From DATBDM01 sp034664425 (lineage in GTDB: Bacteria > Actinomycetota > Thermoleophilia > Solirubrobacterales > Solirubrobacteraceae): a stretch of DNA of 33,624 nucleotides. How positions within the stretch are numbered: position 1 is the stretch's first letter; each line of letters starts with the position of its first letter. The notes under the pieces are model-generated. The model was given only the letters and a program-made list of their open reading frames with translations. It made no database searches and was not told the origin of the DNA. The stretch lies in the NCBI GenBank assembly GCA_034664425.1, contig JAXDHR010000104.1, forward strand, positions 1 through 33,624. Direction: 5' to 3'. Positions 1 through 7,108 of this stretch are shown piece by piece. The translations under genes and the position numbers were made by a program.

Positions 1-242
1 CCACGCAGCGCGGCCTCGACGAAGTCGAGAAGGACAGCCGATACGCCGACGCGGTGCCCGCGGGCCATGTTGACCGCCGTCAGTTCCGAATCGGCCCGGA
101 AGCGGCTGCAGGCCAGGTCGGTGGCCCGAACCTCCGCGTCGACCGCCGCGCGCGCCGCGCCCAGTGCATCCTCGCCATGGACCGCGACGCCCACGGTCGT
201 CCCGAGTGCCTCCCAGCGCGCATGGGCGAGGCTGGGGCTCAT
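1..242 (-). CDS. apbE: FAD:protein FMN transferase ApbE, N-terminal part (gene runs off the left window edge)
   Basis: ApbE-family enzymes transfer FMN from FAD to a Thr/Ser of extracytoplasmic redox proteins such as NqrC/RnfG or FMN-binding domain proteins. The visible 80 residues start with MSPSLAHARWEALGTT and contain the family's N-terminal pattern: a W-x-x-L-G-T-T strand, a helix rich in Ala, then ACSRFRADSELTAVN, which matches the typical D/ACSRFRPDSEL...N flavin-binding start of actinobacterial ApbE proteins. The start ATG (complement of 240-242) overlaps the TGA of the upstream gene as ATGA, so the two are translationally coupled. The Mg-binding and catalytic C-terminal part lies outside the window. 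Family call is from pattern recognition; the visible part is too short to see the active site. Confidence 0.8.
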   Translation of the reverse strand, partial: MSPSLAHARWEALGTTVGVAVHGEDALGAARAAVDAEVRATDLACSRFRADSELTAVNMARGHRVGVSAVLLDFVEAALR

Positions 243-529
243 GACCCGCCCGAGACCTGCGGCGGAGGTGCCGAGGGAGCCGGCGCCGCCGGAGCGCTGG
301 GCACCGGGGCCGGGGGCTGCGGCGGCGGCTGCAGCGGTGCCGGCTGACCAGCGATGGCCGGCACCCTCTGCGGTCCCGGCACCCGGACGCTGGGCATGGC
401 CGCGTGTCGCGTCGGCGCCGGGGTTGGAGCCGGCCGGGCGCGGGCGTGGCCTCTGAAGCTCTGCGCCGCCACGTCGGCCACGACGCCCGAGAGCGTTACC
501 GCGCTGACCGCGAGTCCCGTGATCGTCAT
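239..529 (-). CDS. Small membrane-anchored Ala/Pro-rich protein coupled to apbE
   Basis: Unrecognised protein of about 96 residues. It begins with a hydrophobic stretch (MTITGLAVSAVTLSGVVADV), which looks like an uncleaved signal anchor, followed by a basic turn and a long Pro/Ala-rich tail ending in QVSGGS. In many actinobacteria apbE is preceded by an FMN-binding protein or ferric-reductase-like membrane protein; this protein occupies that slot but shows no FMN-binding (DGT-type) motif, so it may be only a tether or a truncated relative. The frame is open further upstream to an ATG at 631, which would add 34 Arg-rich residues; neither start has a clear Shine-Dalgarno sequence. I chose 529 because it sits right before the membrane segment and the upstream codons are less typical of the genome. 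Its stop overlaps the apbE start (ATGA). Confidence 0.5.
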   Translation of the reverse strand: MTITGLAVSAVTLSGVVADVAAQSFRGHARARPAPTPAPTRHAAMPSVRVPGPQRVPAIAGQPAPLQPPPQPPAPVPSAPAAPAPSAPPPQVSGGS

Positions 530-720
530 TCGCACGCGGCGCAGTGACGCGTCCCTCGCGCGCCGCTCGCCAAGCCCGCCGGACGGCGTGGCACGGCTCG
601 TTCGCTGGATTCGGGGAGGGTGCGAGGGCATCGGGGGACGGCCGTCGTGCGAGCCGGCGATGGCGCCGAGGAGTTGCTCGTCAGCGAGTATCGGCTCGCG
701 TCGGCAAGCGCCCCCATAGG

Positions 721-746
721 CATGAGGAAAGGTTCAGCAAAGATTT
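721..746 (-). promoter_or_regulatory. Possible response-regulator direct repeat upstream of the apbE operon
   Basis: Read on the minus strand, two imperfect 11-bp direct repeats lie side by side (TTTGCTGAACC and TTTCCTCATGC), followed by a weak CCTATG hexamer near 714-719. Side-by-side repeats of 10-11 bp are the usual binding pattern of OmpR-family response regulators, and the site points toward the apbE operon. This is a guess from one short stretch; the AT-richer composition relative to the neighbourhood is the other hint. Confidence 0.25.
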
Positions 747-813
747 CGCCGGATCGGCCCCACCGGCACGGGGGGATGCGTCACGCTGCAGGGACGCGGA
801 ACGAGCCAGCGAG

Positions 814-1311
814 ATGAACGAAGCCGCTACATCCCGACGCGACCTGGACGAGCGCGCGCTCGTCCTGCGCTTCGTGCAGCCCGGCCTCGTTGGCCTGATC
901 GACGGGACGCTGTCGACGCTCGCGCCGATCTTCGCCGCCGCGCTGCTCTCCGGCTCGCACGCCGCGCTCTTCGTCGGGCTGGCCACCGCGCTGGGCGCAG
1001 GCATCAGCATGGGCTTCTCGGAGGCGCTCTCGGATGACGGCAGCCAGACCGGGCGCGGGTCCGCCGCCGTCCGCGGCGTCGTCACCGGCGCCATGACCGC
1101 GTTCGGCGGGGCCTTTCACTCGCTGCCGTTCATCATCGGCGACGTCAACACCGCCTTGTTCGTCGCCGGCGTCGTCGTGGCGCTCGAGCTGATCGTCATC
1201 TCGCTCGTGCGTCAGCACTTCCTCGGCGTCTCCCTGCGCACGAGCCTGCTCCAGGTCGCCCTGGGCGGCGCCCTCATCGTCACCGTCGGCGTGCTCCTCG
1301 GGAGCGCGTGA
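814..1311 (+). CDS. VIT1/CCC1-family iron transporter, short MbfA-like form without ferritin domain
   Basis: A 165-residue membrane protein. After a short polar N-terminus it carries the VIT-type segment LVGLIDGTLSTLAPIFAAAL, then GLATALGAGISMGFSEALSDDG, with the Gly-rich helix and acidic end characteristic of VIT1/CCC1 proteins, and two to three further hydrophobic segments ending in ALIVTVGVLLGSA. The sequence resembles the C-terminal membrane half of MbfA (erythrin-VIT) exporters, which normally carry an N-terminal ferritin-like domain; that domain is absent here. The expected role is export or sequestration of Fe(II)/Mn(II) across the cytoplasmic membrane. The ATG at 814 is chosen because it starts just before the conserved region; the frame is open upstream but reads as low-complexity, non-coding sequence. 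Family call is confident; substrate is inference. Confidence 0.8.
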   Translation: MNEAATSRRDLDERALVLRFVQPGLVGLIDGTLSTLAPIFAAALLSGSHAALFVGLATALGAGISMGFSEALSDDGSQTGRGSAAVRGVVTGAMTAFGGAFHSLPFIIGDVNTALFVAGVVVALELIVISLVRQHFLGVSLRTSLLQVALGGALIVTVGVLLGSA

Positions 1312-1342
1312 GTCGCGGACTCGGCCGGCGGGATCGCCGCGG

Positions 1343-1762
1343 TCAGCTCAAGGCTTGCGCGCTCGTCACGGCGTTGAGGTGCGCGATCGCAGCGTCCCGT
1401 GTATCGAAGAGGTCCAGGCAGGCGGGCATGCCCGCGATCTCGAGGACCAGCCGCACGTAGGAATCAGGACTGACGACCACGGCCATGTGACCGGAGTCCG
1501 CGAGCCGCTTGCGGGCGCCCAGGATCGCGGCGAGCGCGGACGAGTCCAGGAACGACACGGCGCGGAGGTCGACGACCAGCCGGCTCGCGCCCGCGCCGAT
1601 CGCGTCATGCAGGCACGCCCGCACCGAAGGCGCGGCGGCCAGGTCGATCTCGCCGGAGAAGCTGACGAGCACGCCGGAGGGCCCGAATCGATCTTGGGCG
1701 ATGCGCAGCTCCGGATCTGACTGCGATCCGCCGGCCGAGGTGAAGAGGTCATCGGTGCTCAT
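1343..1762 (-). CDS. STAS-domain anti-sigma factor antagonist (SpoIIAA-like)
   Basis: A 139-residue single-domain STAS protein of the SpoIIAA/RsbV type. The N-terminal 20 residues are polar; the domain then runs from about residue 20 to 130 with the pattern VSFSGEIDLAAAPSVR, LVVDLRAVSFLDSSALAAILGARK, and HMAVVVSP. The DSS at residues 73-75 marks the conserved phosphorylated serine. In the partner-switching scheme the unphosphorylated form binds an anti-sigma kinase (SpoIIAB/RsbW) and frees an alternative sigma factor. No kinase or sigma partner is next to it, so its partner must be encoded elsewhere. It stands alone between a convergent transporter and the remnant oxidoreductase gene on the same strand. 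Confidence 0.88.
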   Translation of the reverse strand: MSTDDLFTSAGGSQSDPELRIAQDRFGPSGVLVSFSGEIDLAAAPSVRACLHDAIGAGASRLVVDLRAVSFLDSSALAAILGARKRLADSGHMAVVVSPDSYVRLVLEIAGMPACLDLFDTRDAAIAHLNAVTSAQALS

Positions 1763-1852
1763 CGCTGATCGTGGGTGGTATCGGCACTCTGCCCCAGACC
1801 TTGATCGGGCGACACGACGATCGGCGATCGGTCCGGGTAGGCCACCATGCGC

Positions 1853-2018
1853 CTACGGGACCAGGACGATGCGACCGCGCAGGCCGCCGGCGGCGACGCG
1901 GCGGTGGGCCCGTGCCGCCTCGGTCAGCGGCATCGCGCGGCCCGGGGCCGGGCACGGCCACCTCGATGATCTCCAGTTGGTCCGGGTCGCCGAACGCGCG
2001 AACGACGAGGGCCTTCAT
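1853..2018 (-). pseudogene. Internally deleted zinc-type alcohol dehydrogenase/quinone oxidoreductase remnant
   Basis: Read on the minus strand from an ATG at 2018 the sequence gives MKALVVRAFGDPDQLEIIEV followed by AVPGPGP, a normal N-terminus of an MDR-superfamily NADPH:quinone oxidoreductase. About 28 codons later, in another frame, it gives AMPLTEAARAHRRVAAGG then LRGRIVLVP and a TAG stop (complement of 1853-1855), which is the normal C-terminus of the same family. Roughly 270 codons in between are missing and the join (around 1930-1960, in a run of G/C) shifts the frame: the total is 166 nt. The ATG overlaps the stop of the upstream SDR gene (ATGA), so the intact gene was the last member of that operon. 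The protein cannot be functional. Confidence 0.75.
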
Positions 2019-2794
2019 GGCGCCTTCCGGGCGAACGGCGCCATGCCGGCCATCTTGCCGCCGTCGATCGGGACCACCGCGCCGGTGATGAACGACGCCG
2101 CATCGCCGCACAGCCAGGCCACCGTCGAGGCGACCTCGTCGGGCCGGCCGACCCGCCGCATCGGCACGGCCTGGGCGGCGCTCTGCTGCGCGGCCTCGCC
2201 GGCCCGGACGAGCGGCTCGGTCAGGATCGGTCCGGGCGCCACGACGTTGACGCGTATGCCCCGAGCGGCGTACTCGAGGGCCGCGACCTTCGTCAGGCCG
2301 ACGATCCCGTGCTTGCTGGACACGTAGGCGGCGAGTCCGCCGACGGCCTCCAAGCCGGCCGTCGAGGCCATGTTGACGATCGCGCCGCCGCCGCTGTCCA
2401 GCATCGCTGCGATCTCGTACTTCAAGCACAGGAACGTACCGCGGAGGTTGATCGCGAGTGCGCTCTCGAAGTCCTCGATCGCGACGTCGGTCAGCGGCGT
2501 GGGGGGATGGCCGCCGCCGGCGGCGTTGTTGAAGGCGACGTCGAGGCCGCCGAACTCGGCGACCGTACGCCCCACGAGCTCCTCGACCGCGGCGGGCTCA
2601 CCGATGTCGGTCCGGACGGCGAGTGCACGCCCGCCCGCGGCGGCGATCTCGTCGGCGAGGCGCTCGAGGCCGTCCGCATCGCGCGCCGCGAGCGCGACCG
2701 AGGCACCGGCGGCCGCGAGCAGGCGTGCCGTCGTGGCACCGATGCCACGGCTGGCGCCGGTGACGATCGCCACCTTCCCATCGAGGTTGGTCAT
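2015..2794 (-). CDS. SDR-family oxidoreductase
   Basis: A 259-residue classical short-chain dehydrogenase/reductase, full length for the family. Seen: the Rossmann glycine motif TGASRGIG near residue 12, a D-x-x-x-D region, NNAAGGG (NNAG-like) near residue 90, the catalytic Ser in NMASTAGLEA, and the YxxxK in YVSSKHG, followed by the C-terminal IDGGKMAGM typical of the FabG-like group that binds NAD(P)H. Substrate cannot be read from sequence. A good Shine-Dalgarno (GAAGGGA) lies about 7 nt before the ATG. It overlaps the stop of the upstream membrane-protein gene (ATGA) and its own stop overlaps the start of the deleted oxidoreductase remnant, so this was a three-gene operon, probably controlled by the divergent MarR regulator. 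Confidence 0.9.
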   Translation of the reverse strand: MTNLDGKVAIVTGASRGIGATTARLLAAAGASVALAARDADGLERLADEIAAAGGRALAVRTDIGEPAAVEELVGRTVAEFGGLDVAFNNAAGGGHPPTPLTDVAIEDFESALAINLRGTFLCLKYEIAAMLDSGGGAIVNMASTAGLEAVGGLAAYVSSKHGIVGLTKVAALEYAARGIRVNVVAPGPILTEPLVRAGEAAQQSAAQAVPMRRVGRPDEVASTVAWLCGDAASFITGAVVPIDGGKMAGMAPFARKAP

Positions 2795-3510
2795 GGTGCG
2801 TTCCCTTCGGGAGCGGGGTTGGGTGTGAGGGGATGTACGGGCAGCAGCGCCGCAGCGGCGATGAGCCACGCCAGGGCGCCGAAGCGAGCCAGCGGGAGCA
2901 GCAGGGCTGCCGGCTCGGAGACGAGCGCCAGCGTGGACAGCTCGGCGATGGCTGCGACCCCGACGCCGGCGAGCGCGAGTCCGCGAGGCAGCAGCCGCCC
3001 GATGGCCGACGGCACGGCCAGCCCGGCGACCAGCAGCCCGAGACAGACGACATGCGCAGGCCCTCCGATCGCGAAGGCGAGGTCTGCGAGCGGGCGCACG
3101 ACCGCTCGGTCCGCCGCGACCTCGGGTCGCGAAAGGACCCACGCCACCACCGCGCCGAGGAGCAGGAGGCCGGCGGCGAGGATCCCGCCCGTCAGGGCGA
3201 TCAGCGTGCCCGGAACGCGGCCGAAGCCGAGGAACTGCAGCCGGCTCACCAGCGCGGCAGACAGGATCCCGAGCGGGACGGCGGACGCGAACTGCAACGT
3301 CGCGAGCACGCGGACCGTGGTGCGGTGGTCGGCGAAGAACCCGAGCACGTCCGTGGTCGAGTCGTACGGGGAGGGAAACGGGCCGCCGCCGATGCCTCCG
3401 ACGACGAGGCTGGCGACGAAGAGTGCCGCCGCGATCACCGCGATCGGCACGAGTGGCGGTCCGACGTGGCGTGGGAGACGAGGCGCCGGGCTCTCGGAAG
3501 CGGTGACCAT
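2791..3510 (-). CDS. Multi-pass membrane protein, unknown function, MarR-divergent
   Basis: A 239-residue integral membrane protein with about six hydrophobic segments (for example IAVIAAALFVASLVVGGIGG, GTLIALTGGILAAGLLLLGA, and the C-terminal FGALAWLIAAAALLPVHPL). The loop after the first segment reads FPSPYDSTTDVLGFFADHRT, a pattern I have seen in uncharacterised actinobacterial membrane proteins next to MarR genes, but I cannot assign a family name with confidence. The ATG at 3510 lies 7 nt downstream of a TAGTAT -10-like hexamer on the minus strand, so the message may be leaderless. It heads the operon with the SDR gene and is divergent from marR with a palindromic operator between, so it is probably MarR-controlled. 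Confidence 0.75.
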   Translation of the reverse strand: MVTASESPAPRLPRHVGPPLVPIAVIAAALFVASLVVGGIGGGPFPSPYDSTTDVLGFFADHRTTVRVLATLQFASAVPLGILSAALVSRLQFLGFGRVPGTLIALTGGILAAGLLLLGAVVAWVLSRPEVAADRAVVRPLADLAFAIGGPAHVVCLGLLVAGLAVPSAIGRLLPRGLALAGVGVAAIAELSTLALVSEPAALLLPLARFGALAWLIAAAALLPVHPLTPNPAPEGNAP

Positions 3511-3525
3511 GGAGCCGATACTAGC

Positions 3526-3554
3526 AGTAATGCTTACAGTACGTAACGATTACT
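3526..3554. promoter_or_regulatory. Palindromic MarR operator in the divergent intergenic region
   Basis: A 29-bp near-perfect palindrome: left arm AGTAATGCTTAC, 5-nt centre AGTAC, right arm GTAACGATTACT. The arms match at 10 of 12 positions. It fills the 63-bp space between the membrane-protein gene and marR and overlaps the presumed promoters of both: TAGTAT at 3518-3523 (minus) and TATTCT at 3562-3567 (plus), each ending 6-7 nt before a start codon. This is the layout expected for an autoregulating MarR protein that also represses the divergent operon. Confidence 0.7.
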
Positions 3555-3573
3555 GGCCAGCTATTCTTGGGAC

Positions 3574-4128
3574 GTGTCGCCTCCAACGCGTTCCGACTCG
3601 CGACGCCCGCCCTCAGACGACCGGCCGGGGGGTGGCGTGGCGTTCCTGCTCGCCCAGCTGGGCGCGCACGCCGCCTCCGTCTTCGCTGATCGGCTGCTGC
3701 CGCTGGACCTGCGACCGGCCGACGTCGGTGTCCTGAGCCGGCTCGCCCGGTCACCCGGTGAGAGCCAGCGCGCGCTGGCCGACGCGCTGGGGATGCACGC
3801 CCCTCGCCTGGTGGCGCTGATCGACGACCTCGAGCAGCGGGGGCTGGTCGAGCGCCGGCGCGACCCGCGCGACCGGCGCAACTACGCGATCTCGCTCACC
3901 GACGCCGGCCGCCGGACGCTGCGCCAGATCTCCGCGGTGGCCACGCAGCACGAGCAGGCGGTGACCGCCGCGCTCGGCGAGGAGGAGCGTGCGCAGCTCG
4001 CCTCGCTGCTGCGACGCATCGCCGACGAGCAGGGGCTGACGCCGGGCGTGCATCCCGGATTCCGCCGCCTCGGCCCCCGCGGCCGCGCCGGCCCGCCGAC
4101 AACGTCGGCGATCGCGCCGGACCGATGA
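3574..4128 (+). CDS. MarR-family transcriptional regulator
   Basis: A 184-residue winged-helix regulator. The core runs from about residue 22 to 145: LLAQLGAHAASVFADRLLPL (dimerisation helix), VGVLSRLARSPGESQRALADALG, the recognition helix HAPRLVALIDDLEQRGLVER, the wing RRDPRDRRNYAISLTDAGRR, and C-terminal dimerisation helices. This is the standard MarR arrangement; ligands for the family are usually small phenolic or oxidised compounds. The start is a GTG only 6 nt after a TATTCT hexamer, suggesting a leaderless transcript. The last 35 residues are Pro/Arg-rich and probably disordered. It is divergent from the membrane protein/SDR operon, which is its likely target together with its own gene. 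Confidence 0.9.
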   Translation: MSPPTRSDSRRPPSDDRPGGGVAFLLAQLGAHAASVFADRLLPLDLRPADVGVLSRLARSPGESQRALADALGMHAPRLVALIDDLEQRGLVERRRDPRDRRNYAISLTDAGRRTLRQISAVATQHEQAVTAALGEEERAQLASLLRRIADEQGLTPGVHPGFRRLGPRGRAGPPTTSAIAPDR

Positions 4129-4194
4129 CCCGATCCTGTCCGGCGCGTGGAGGTCGCCGAGTGCGTGCACCATCCCGAGCCGACGCCCTAGCCG

Positions 4195-5802
4195 CTACGA
4201 GCCGCTTCTGACAGGGCTCCTGACGATCGCGATGGCGATCGCCCCGCCGATCAGCGCGAACGCCAGCACGTAGTAGCCGAGGATGAAGTTCGCGGCGGTC
4301 AGGGTCATCGGGGCGAGCAAGGAGAAGAGCAGCGACGCGACGCCGCCGAGCGCGGCTCCGGCCGTGATCAGGCGCGCCGATGTCGTAGCGACGAGCGAAG
4401 CGGCGCCGGCGACAAGGCCGGACAGCACGTAGACCAACACGAACGCCGCGCGTGTCGCGCCATTGATAAGGCCGATCGGCGCGCTCACCGCAACGGCCGC
4501 GGCGCTCGTCGGAACGACTGCCCGCCACAGAGGCCACTCGCTGCGGCCGGCGGCCACGAGGACCCACGAGAGGACGAGTACGCTCAACCCGCCGCTGAGG
4601 CCACTGGCGACGACGTCGGGTAGCTGGTGGTTGCCGGAGGCTGCGTGAGTCAAGAGCGCCCAGTGCACCTCGCCGACGATCGCTCCGGCCACCGCCGATG
4701 CCGCGATGGCCGCTACCACGGTGGCCGCGGGCTTCTCGAGCGGAGCGTTCGACCCGCGTCGTACAGCGGACTGGCGCGGTCCGGCGGCCTCCTCTGCTGC
4801 GACGCGCTGGAGTGCGGGCAGCGGCTTCGGTGGTGCTGAGGGCGCCGTATCGGCCTGCGCCTCGAGCACGCGGGCGGCGGCCGCCGCGACCTGCCGGCTG
4901 TCGTCCTCGCTGAGCCGCTCGAGCGCGGCCCGCGCTCGCTCGGAGAACTCCGGCTGCACGCGCAGCACGGCCAGACGTTCGACGAGCTCGACACGCACGT
5001 AGGGGAGCTGACTGCTCTCCATCGCGACCACGTCTGCGGGCAGCTCGCGCGCCGCCACCGGCGACACGTATGAGCTCCGCGCCACGTATAGCTCGCCGGT
5101 CACGAAGCTCCACTTGCCGGGCGTCTGATTCGGCGTCTGCTCGCGCACACGGCTGTGGACGTAGTCGTAGAGCTCGTCGACCGAGATCAGGTGGTCCTGG
5201 TCGAGGTCGGCCTCGCCGGTCTGGAGGCCGTCGACGAGTGCGGAAGTGAACACCGAGCGTTGTCCCTGGCCGCGGCGATCGTCGCCCTCGAACGAGTACT
5301 CCATCGCGTCGGAGGCGGTCAGCACGACGCGTCCGGAGCCCTCGAAGCGCTCGCGGATTTCCACCTTGTCGCCGGCGCGCGCCGCCATGCCGCGCGCGAA
5401 TGCGCCGCTGTAGCAGCAGTCGAGGAAGAGCACGATCCGTCGCGAGCGGCTGTCGTTCATGCGGCGGTTCACGAAGTCGGCCGGAACCGCCGTGGCGTCG
5501 AGGTGGGCGAGCTCCGTGTCAGCGGTGGCGAAGTACAGGCGCCCGTCGTCGTCCTTGACGCCGTGGCACCCGACGTGCACTAGCAGCAGGTCGTCCGGGG
5601 TGCGATCGGCGAAGAACGCCGACAGCGTCCGTCGCAGCTCGCCCTCCTTCGGGTTGAAGGCGAACATGACGTCGAAGCCGCCGATGTCCGGATCACGCAG
5701 GACGGATGCGAGCGCCCGGGCGTCGGCGGCCGGAGCGCGGAGGGCGCGCAGCTTCGGATCCTCGTAGGTGTCCATGGCCACGATCAGAGCGCTCCGGCTC
5801 AC
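4195..5802 (-). CDS. Caspase-family (metacaspase-like) protease with EF-hand loop and C-terminal membrane domain
   Basis: A 535-residue protein. Residues 1-240 form a C14 caspase-fold domain: ALIVAMDTYED start, catalytic His80 in HVGCHG and catalytic Cys130 in LFLDCCYSGAFA. Residues 199-210 (DLDQDHLISVDE) form a complete EF-hand calcium loop (D1, D3, D5, S9, E12), common in this caspase group. Residues 265-320 are helical, with a repeat-like ERARAALERLSEDD; residues 360-530 hold five or six hydrophobic segments, ending in RSPVRSGS. The protease would therefore be tethered to the membrane. The GTG start overlaps the TGA of the EACC1 gene upstream (GTGA), so the two are made together. In such predicted conflict systems the caspase acts as effector, cleaving host proteins on activation. 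Substrate and trigger are unknown. Confidence 0.88.
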   Translation of the reverse strand: MSRSALIVAMDTYEDPKLRALRAPAADARALASVLRDPDIGGFDVMFAFNPKEGELRRTLSAFFADRTPDDLLLVHVGCHGVKDDDGRLYFATADTELAHLDATAVPADFVNRRMNDSRSRRIVLFLDCCYSGAFARGMAARAGDKVEIRERFEGSGRVVLTASDAMEYSFEGDDRRGQGQRSVFTSALVDGLQTGEADLDQDHLISVDELYDYVHSRVREQTPNQTPGKWSFVTGELYVARSSYVSPVAARELPADVVAMESSQLPYVRVELVERLAVLRVQPEFSERARAALERLSEDDSRQVAAAAARVLEAQADTAPSAPPKPLPALQRVAAEEAAGPRQSAVRRGSNAPLEKPAATVVAAIAASAVAGAIVGEVHWALLTHAASGNHQLPDVVASGLSGGLSVLVLSWVLVAAGRSEWPLWRAVVPTSAAAVAVSAPIGLINGATRAAFVLVYVLSGLVAGAASLVATTSARLITAGAALGGVASLLFSLLAPMTLTAANFILGYYVLAFALIGGAIAIAIVRSPVRSGS

Positions 5803-6182
5803 CGTTCGCCTCCGTCGCGTGCGCGCTCGAACAAGGCCAGCATGTGCGCCTGGTCTCCTTCCGCGATGCCGCTCAGCTCGATCCGATCGTCACCGAGCTG
5901 GACGACTGCGCTGCGGCCGTGGCGCGACGAGATCCAGGCCGATAGCGCCTGCCCGATCGACGACGCGAGGCCTGGGCTGCGCGCCAAGGCCACGACGAGT
6001 GCGCCGACCTCGACCGCATCGGCCGCCCGCGAACCCGGCGGAGGCGGCCCGGAGCTCGACAACTGCACGTCGGCGACGGGGAGTTCGAGCAGCTCGCGAC
6101 GCAGCTTCGACGCGGCGGATGCCAGCTCGTTCGCGTCCGGGTCCTCCCCGATGCTCAGCCGGATTTCAAGCCGGTCCTCCAC
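5799..6182 (-). CDS. Effector-associated constant component EACC1
   Basis: A 127-residue soluble protein that matches what I remember of the EACC1 family, a small partner found beside caspases, trypsin-like proteases and other effectors in predicted actinobacterial conflict systems. Seen: an N-terminal strand with acidic residues (IRLSIGEDPDANE), a helix LASAASKLRRELLELPVADVQ, the Pro/Gly turn GPPPPGSRAADAVEVGALVVAL, a helix LSAWISSRHGR and a C-terminal IELSGIAEGDQAHMLALFER. The start is GTG preceded by a strong GAGAGGG Shine-Dalgarno at the right distance. Its stop overlaps the caspase start, as expected for an obligate pair. Its biochemical role is not established; it is thought to couple signal recognition to the effector. 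Confidence 0.8.
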   Translation of the reverse strand: MEDRLEIRLSIGEDPDANELASAASKLRRELLELPVADVQLSSSGPPPPGSRAADAVEVGALVVALARSPGLASSIGQALSAWISSRHGRSAVVQLGDDRIELSGIAEGDQAHMLALFERARDGGER

Positions 6183-6261
6183 GGCGCCACCCTCTCAGGT
6201 CGCGACGTCGTACTCAACCGCCCCGCGATCGGTCAGATCGGCCGCACGCACCCTCGCGAGG

Positions 6262-6477
6262 TCAGGCGCGATCGACCACCCGTTGCCGGTCGGCGGCGGA
6301 GACGGTCGAGACGCCCGGGGAGCGCTCGAGCATCAGCTCGCGCATGGGCATGGACGACGGGAACATGTCGATGGCGATGCGCGAGCGCGCCACGCAGCGT
6401 GGGCAGTGACGAACCGCCAGCGTCGGGTGGCGAACGTGGATCGCGAGGTGACAGCGGGGGCAGTTGAGGTACGGCAT
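6262..6477 (-). CDS. Small zinc-ribbon-like protein
   Basis: A 71-residue protein starting MPYLNCPRCHLAIHVRH, with a second CPRC at residues 25-28. Two CPxC knuckles spaced by about 16 residues make a four-cysteine zinc site. The rest is polar with a mixed hydrophobic stretch (SRIAIDMFPSSMPMREL). I have an impression of similar MPYL-(N/D)-CPRC proteins in Solirubrobacterales, of unknown function. A CCGGAG sequence lies about 6 nt before the ATG. It is upstream of the EACC1-caspase pair on the same strand with an 80-nt gap, so it may or may not belong to that operon. Confidence 0.65.
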   Translation of the reverse strand: MPYLNCPRCHLAIHVRHPTLAVRHCPRCVARSRIAIDMFPSSMPMRELMLERSPGVSTVSAADRQRVVDRA

Positions 6478-7108
6478 GGTTCTCCGGAACTGATCGTCGG
6501 ACCACGGTCACCACCTGCCCCATCCCTGAGGTCGGCGGCTCCCCGCATCAGATCAACGCCCGGGAACCCACGTAAAGGCCCCAGCCGGTGACGAACGTAC
6601 CCGCCGTCGCACGGACGGATCCGAAGCTGTATGCAGGCTGACGCAGCCGAGCGTGCGCCCCAACACCGCGCCGAGATCCGTGGCAAGGGCGATGCCGAGC
6701 GTCCCGCCGAACCCGAGCGTTCGCAACGTGATGCGGCGGATGGTGTGCTCGATCGCGGCGACGCTAGCGCGGTGGGTTCGGCGCTGACGGCATCCCGGCC
6801 GGGCACGGGGCAAACGGGTGGTACGTTGACAACCGCACGAGGGTCCAGCCCGGTCCGCCATCGACTCGGGCCCGGCGTAGCTTCCGGCTTCTTCTCGACG
6901 TCCTGCGCCGACTGGGGTCGTCAGAGACGAAGAGCCCCAGTGGGTTTCTGGTGAGGCCGGGGGATCCGCGTGTCAGCTGACGCTTCGAATCCGTGCGGTG
7001 CGGGGCGCGCGACGGTATCGTCGAAACGACGCATCGCCTTCCAGGGTCGCTTTTTTCCTCCACCCTCGTCCGCGCTCCAGCCCGTGAGGAAGAAGGAAGG
7101 CGGCTCTC
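6478..7108. other. Gene-poor interval of about 630 bp with possible decayed coding fragment
   Basis: No complete gene is supported here. On the minus strand between about 6640 and 6770 one frame (reading IRRITLRTLGFGGTLGIALA and onward) has the strong third-position GC bias of real genes here, but it loses that bias toward 6560 and I recognise no family; it may be the tail of a lost membrane protein. The right end (7050-7100) is unusually rich in T and then in A/G and supplies the ribosome binding site of the next gene. No repeats or RNA genes were recognised. Confidence 0.35.
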
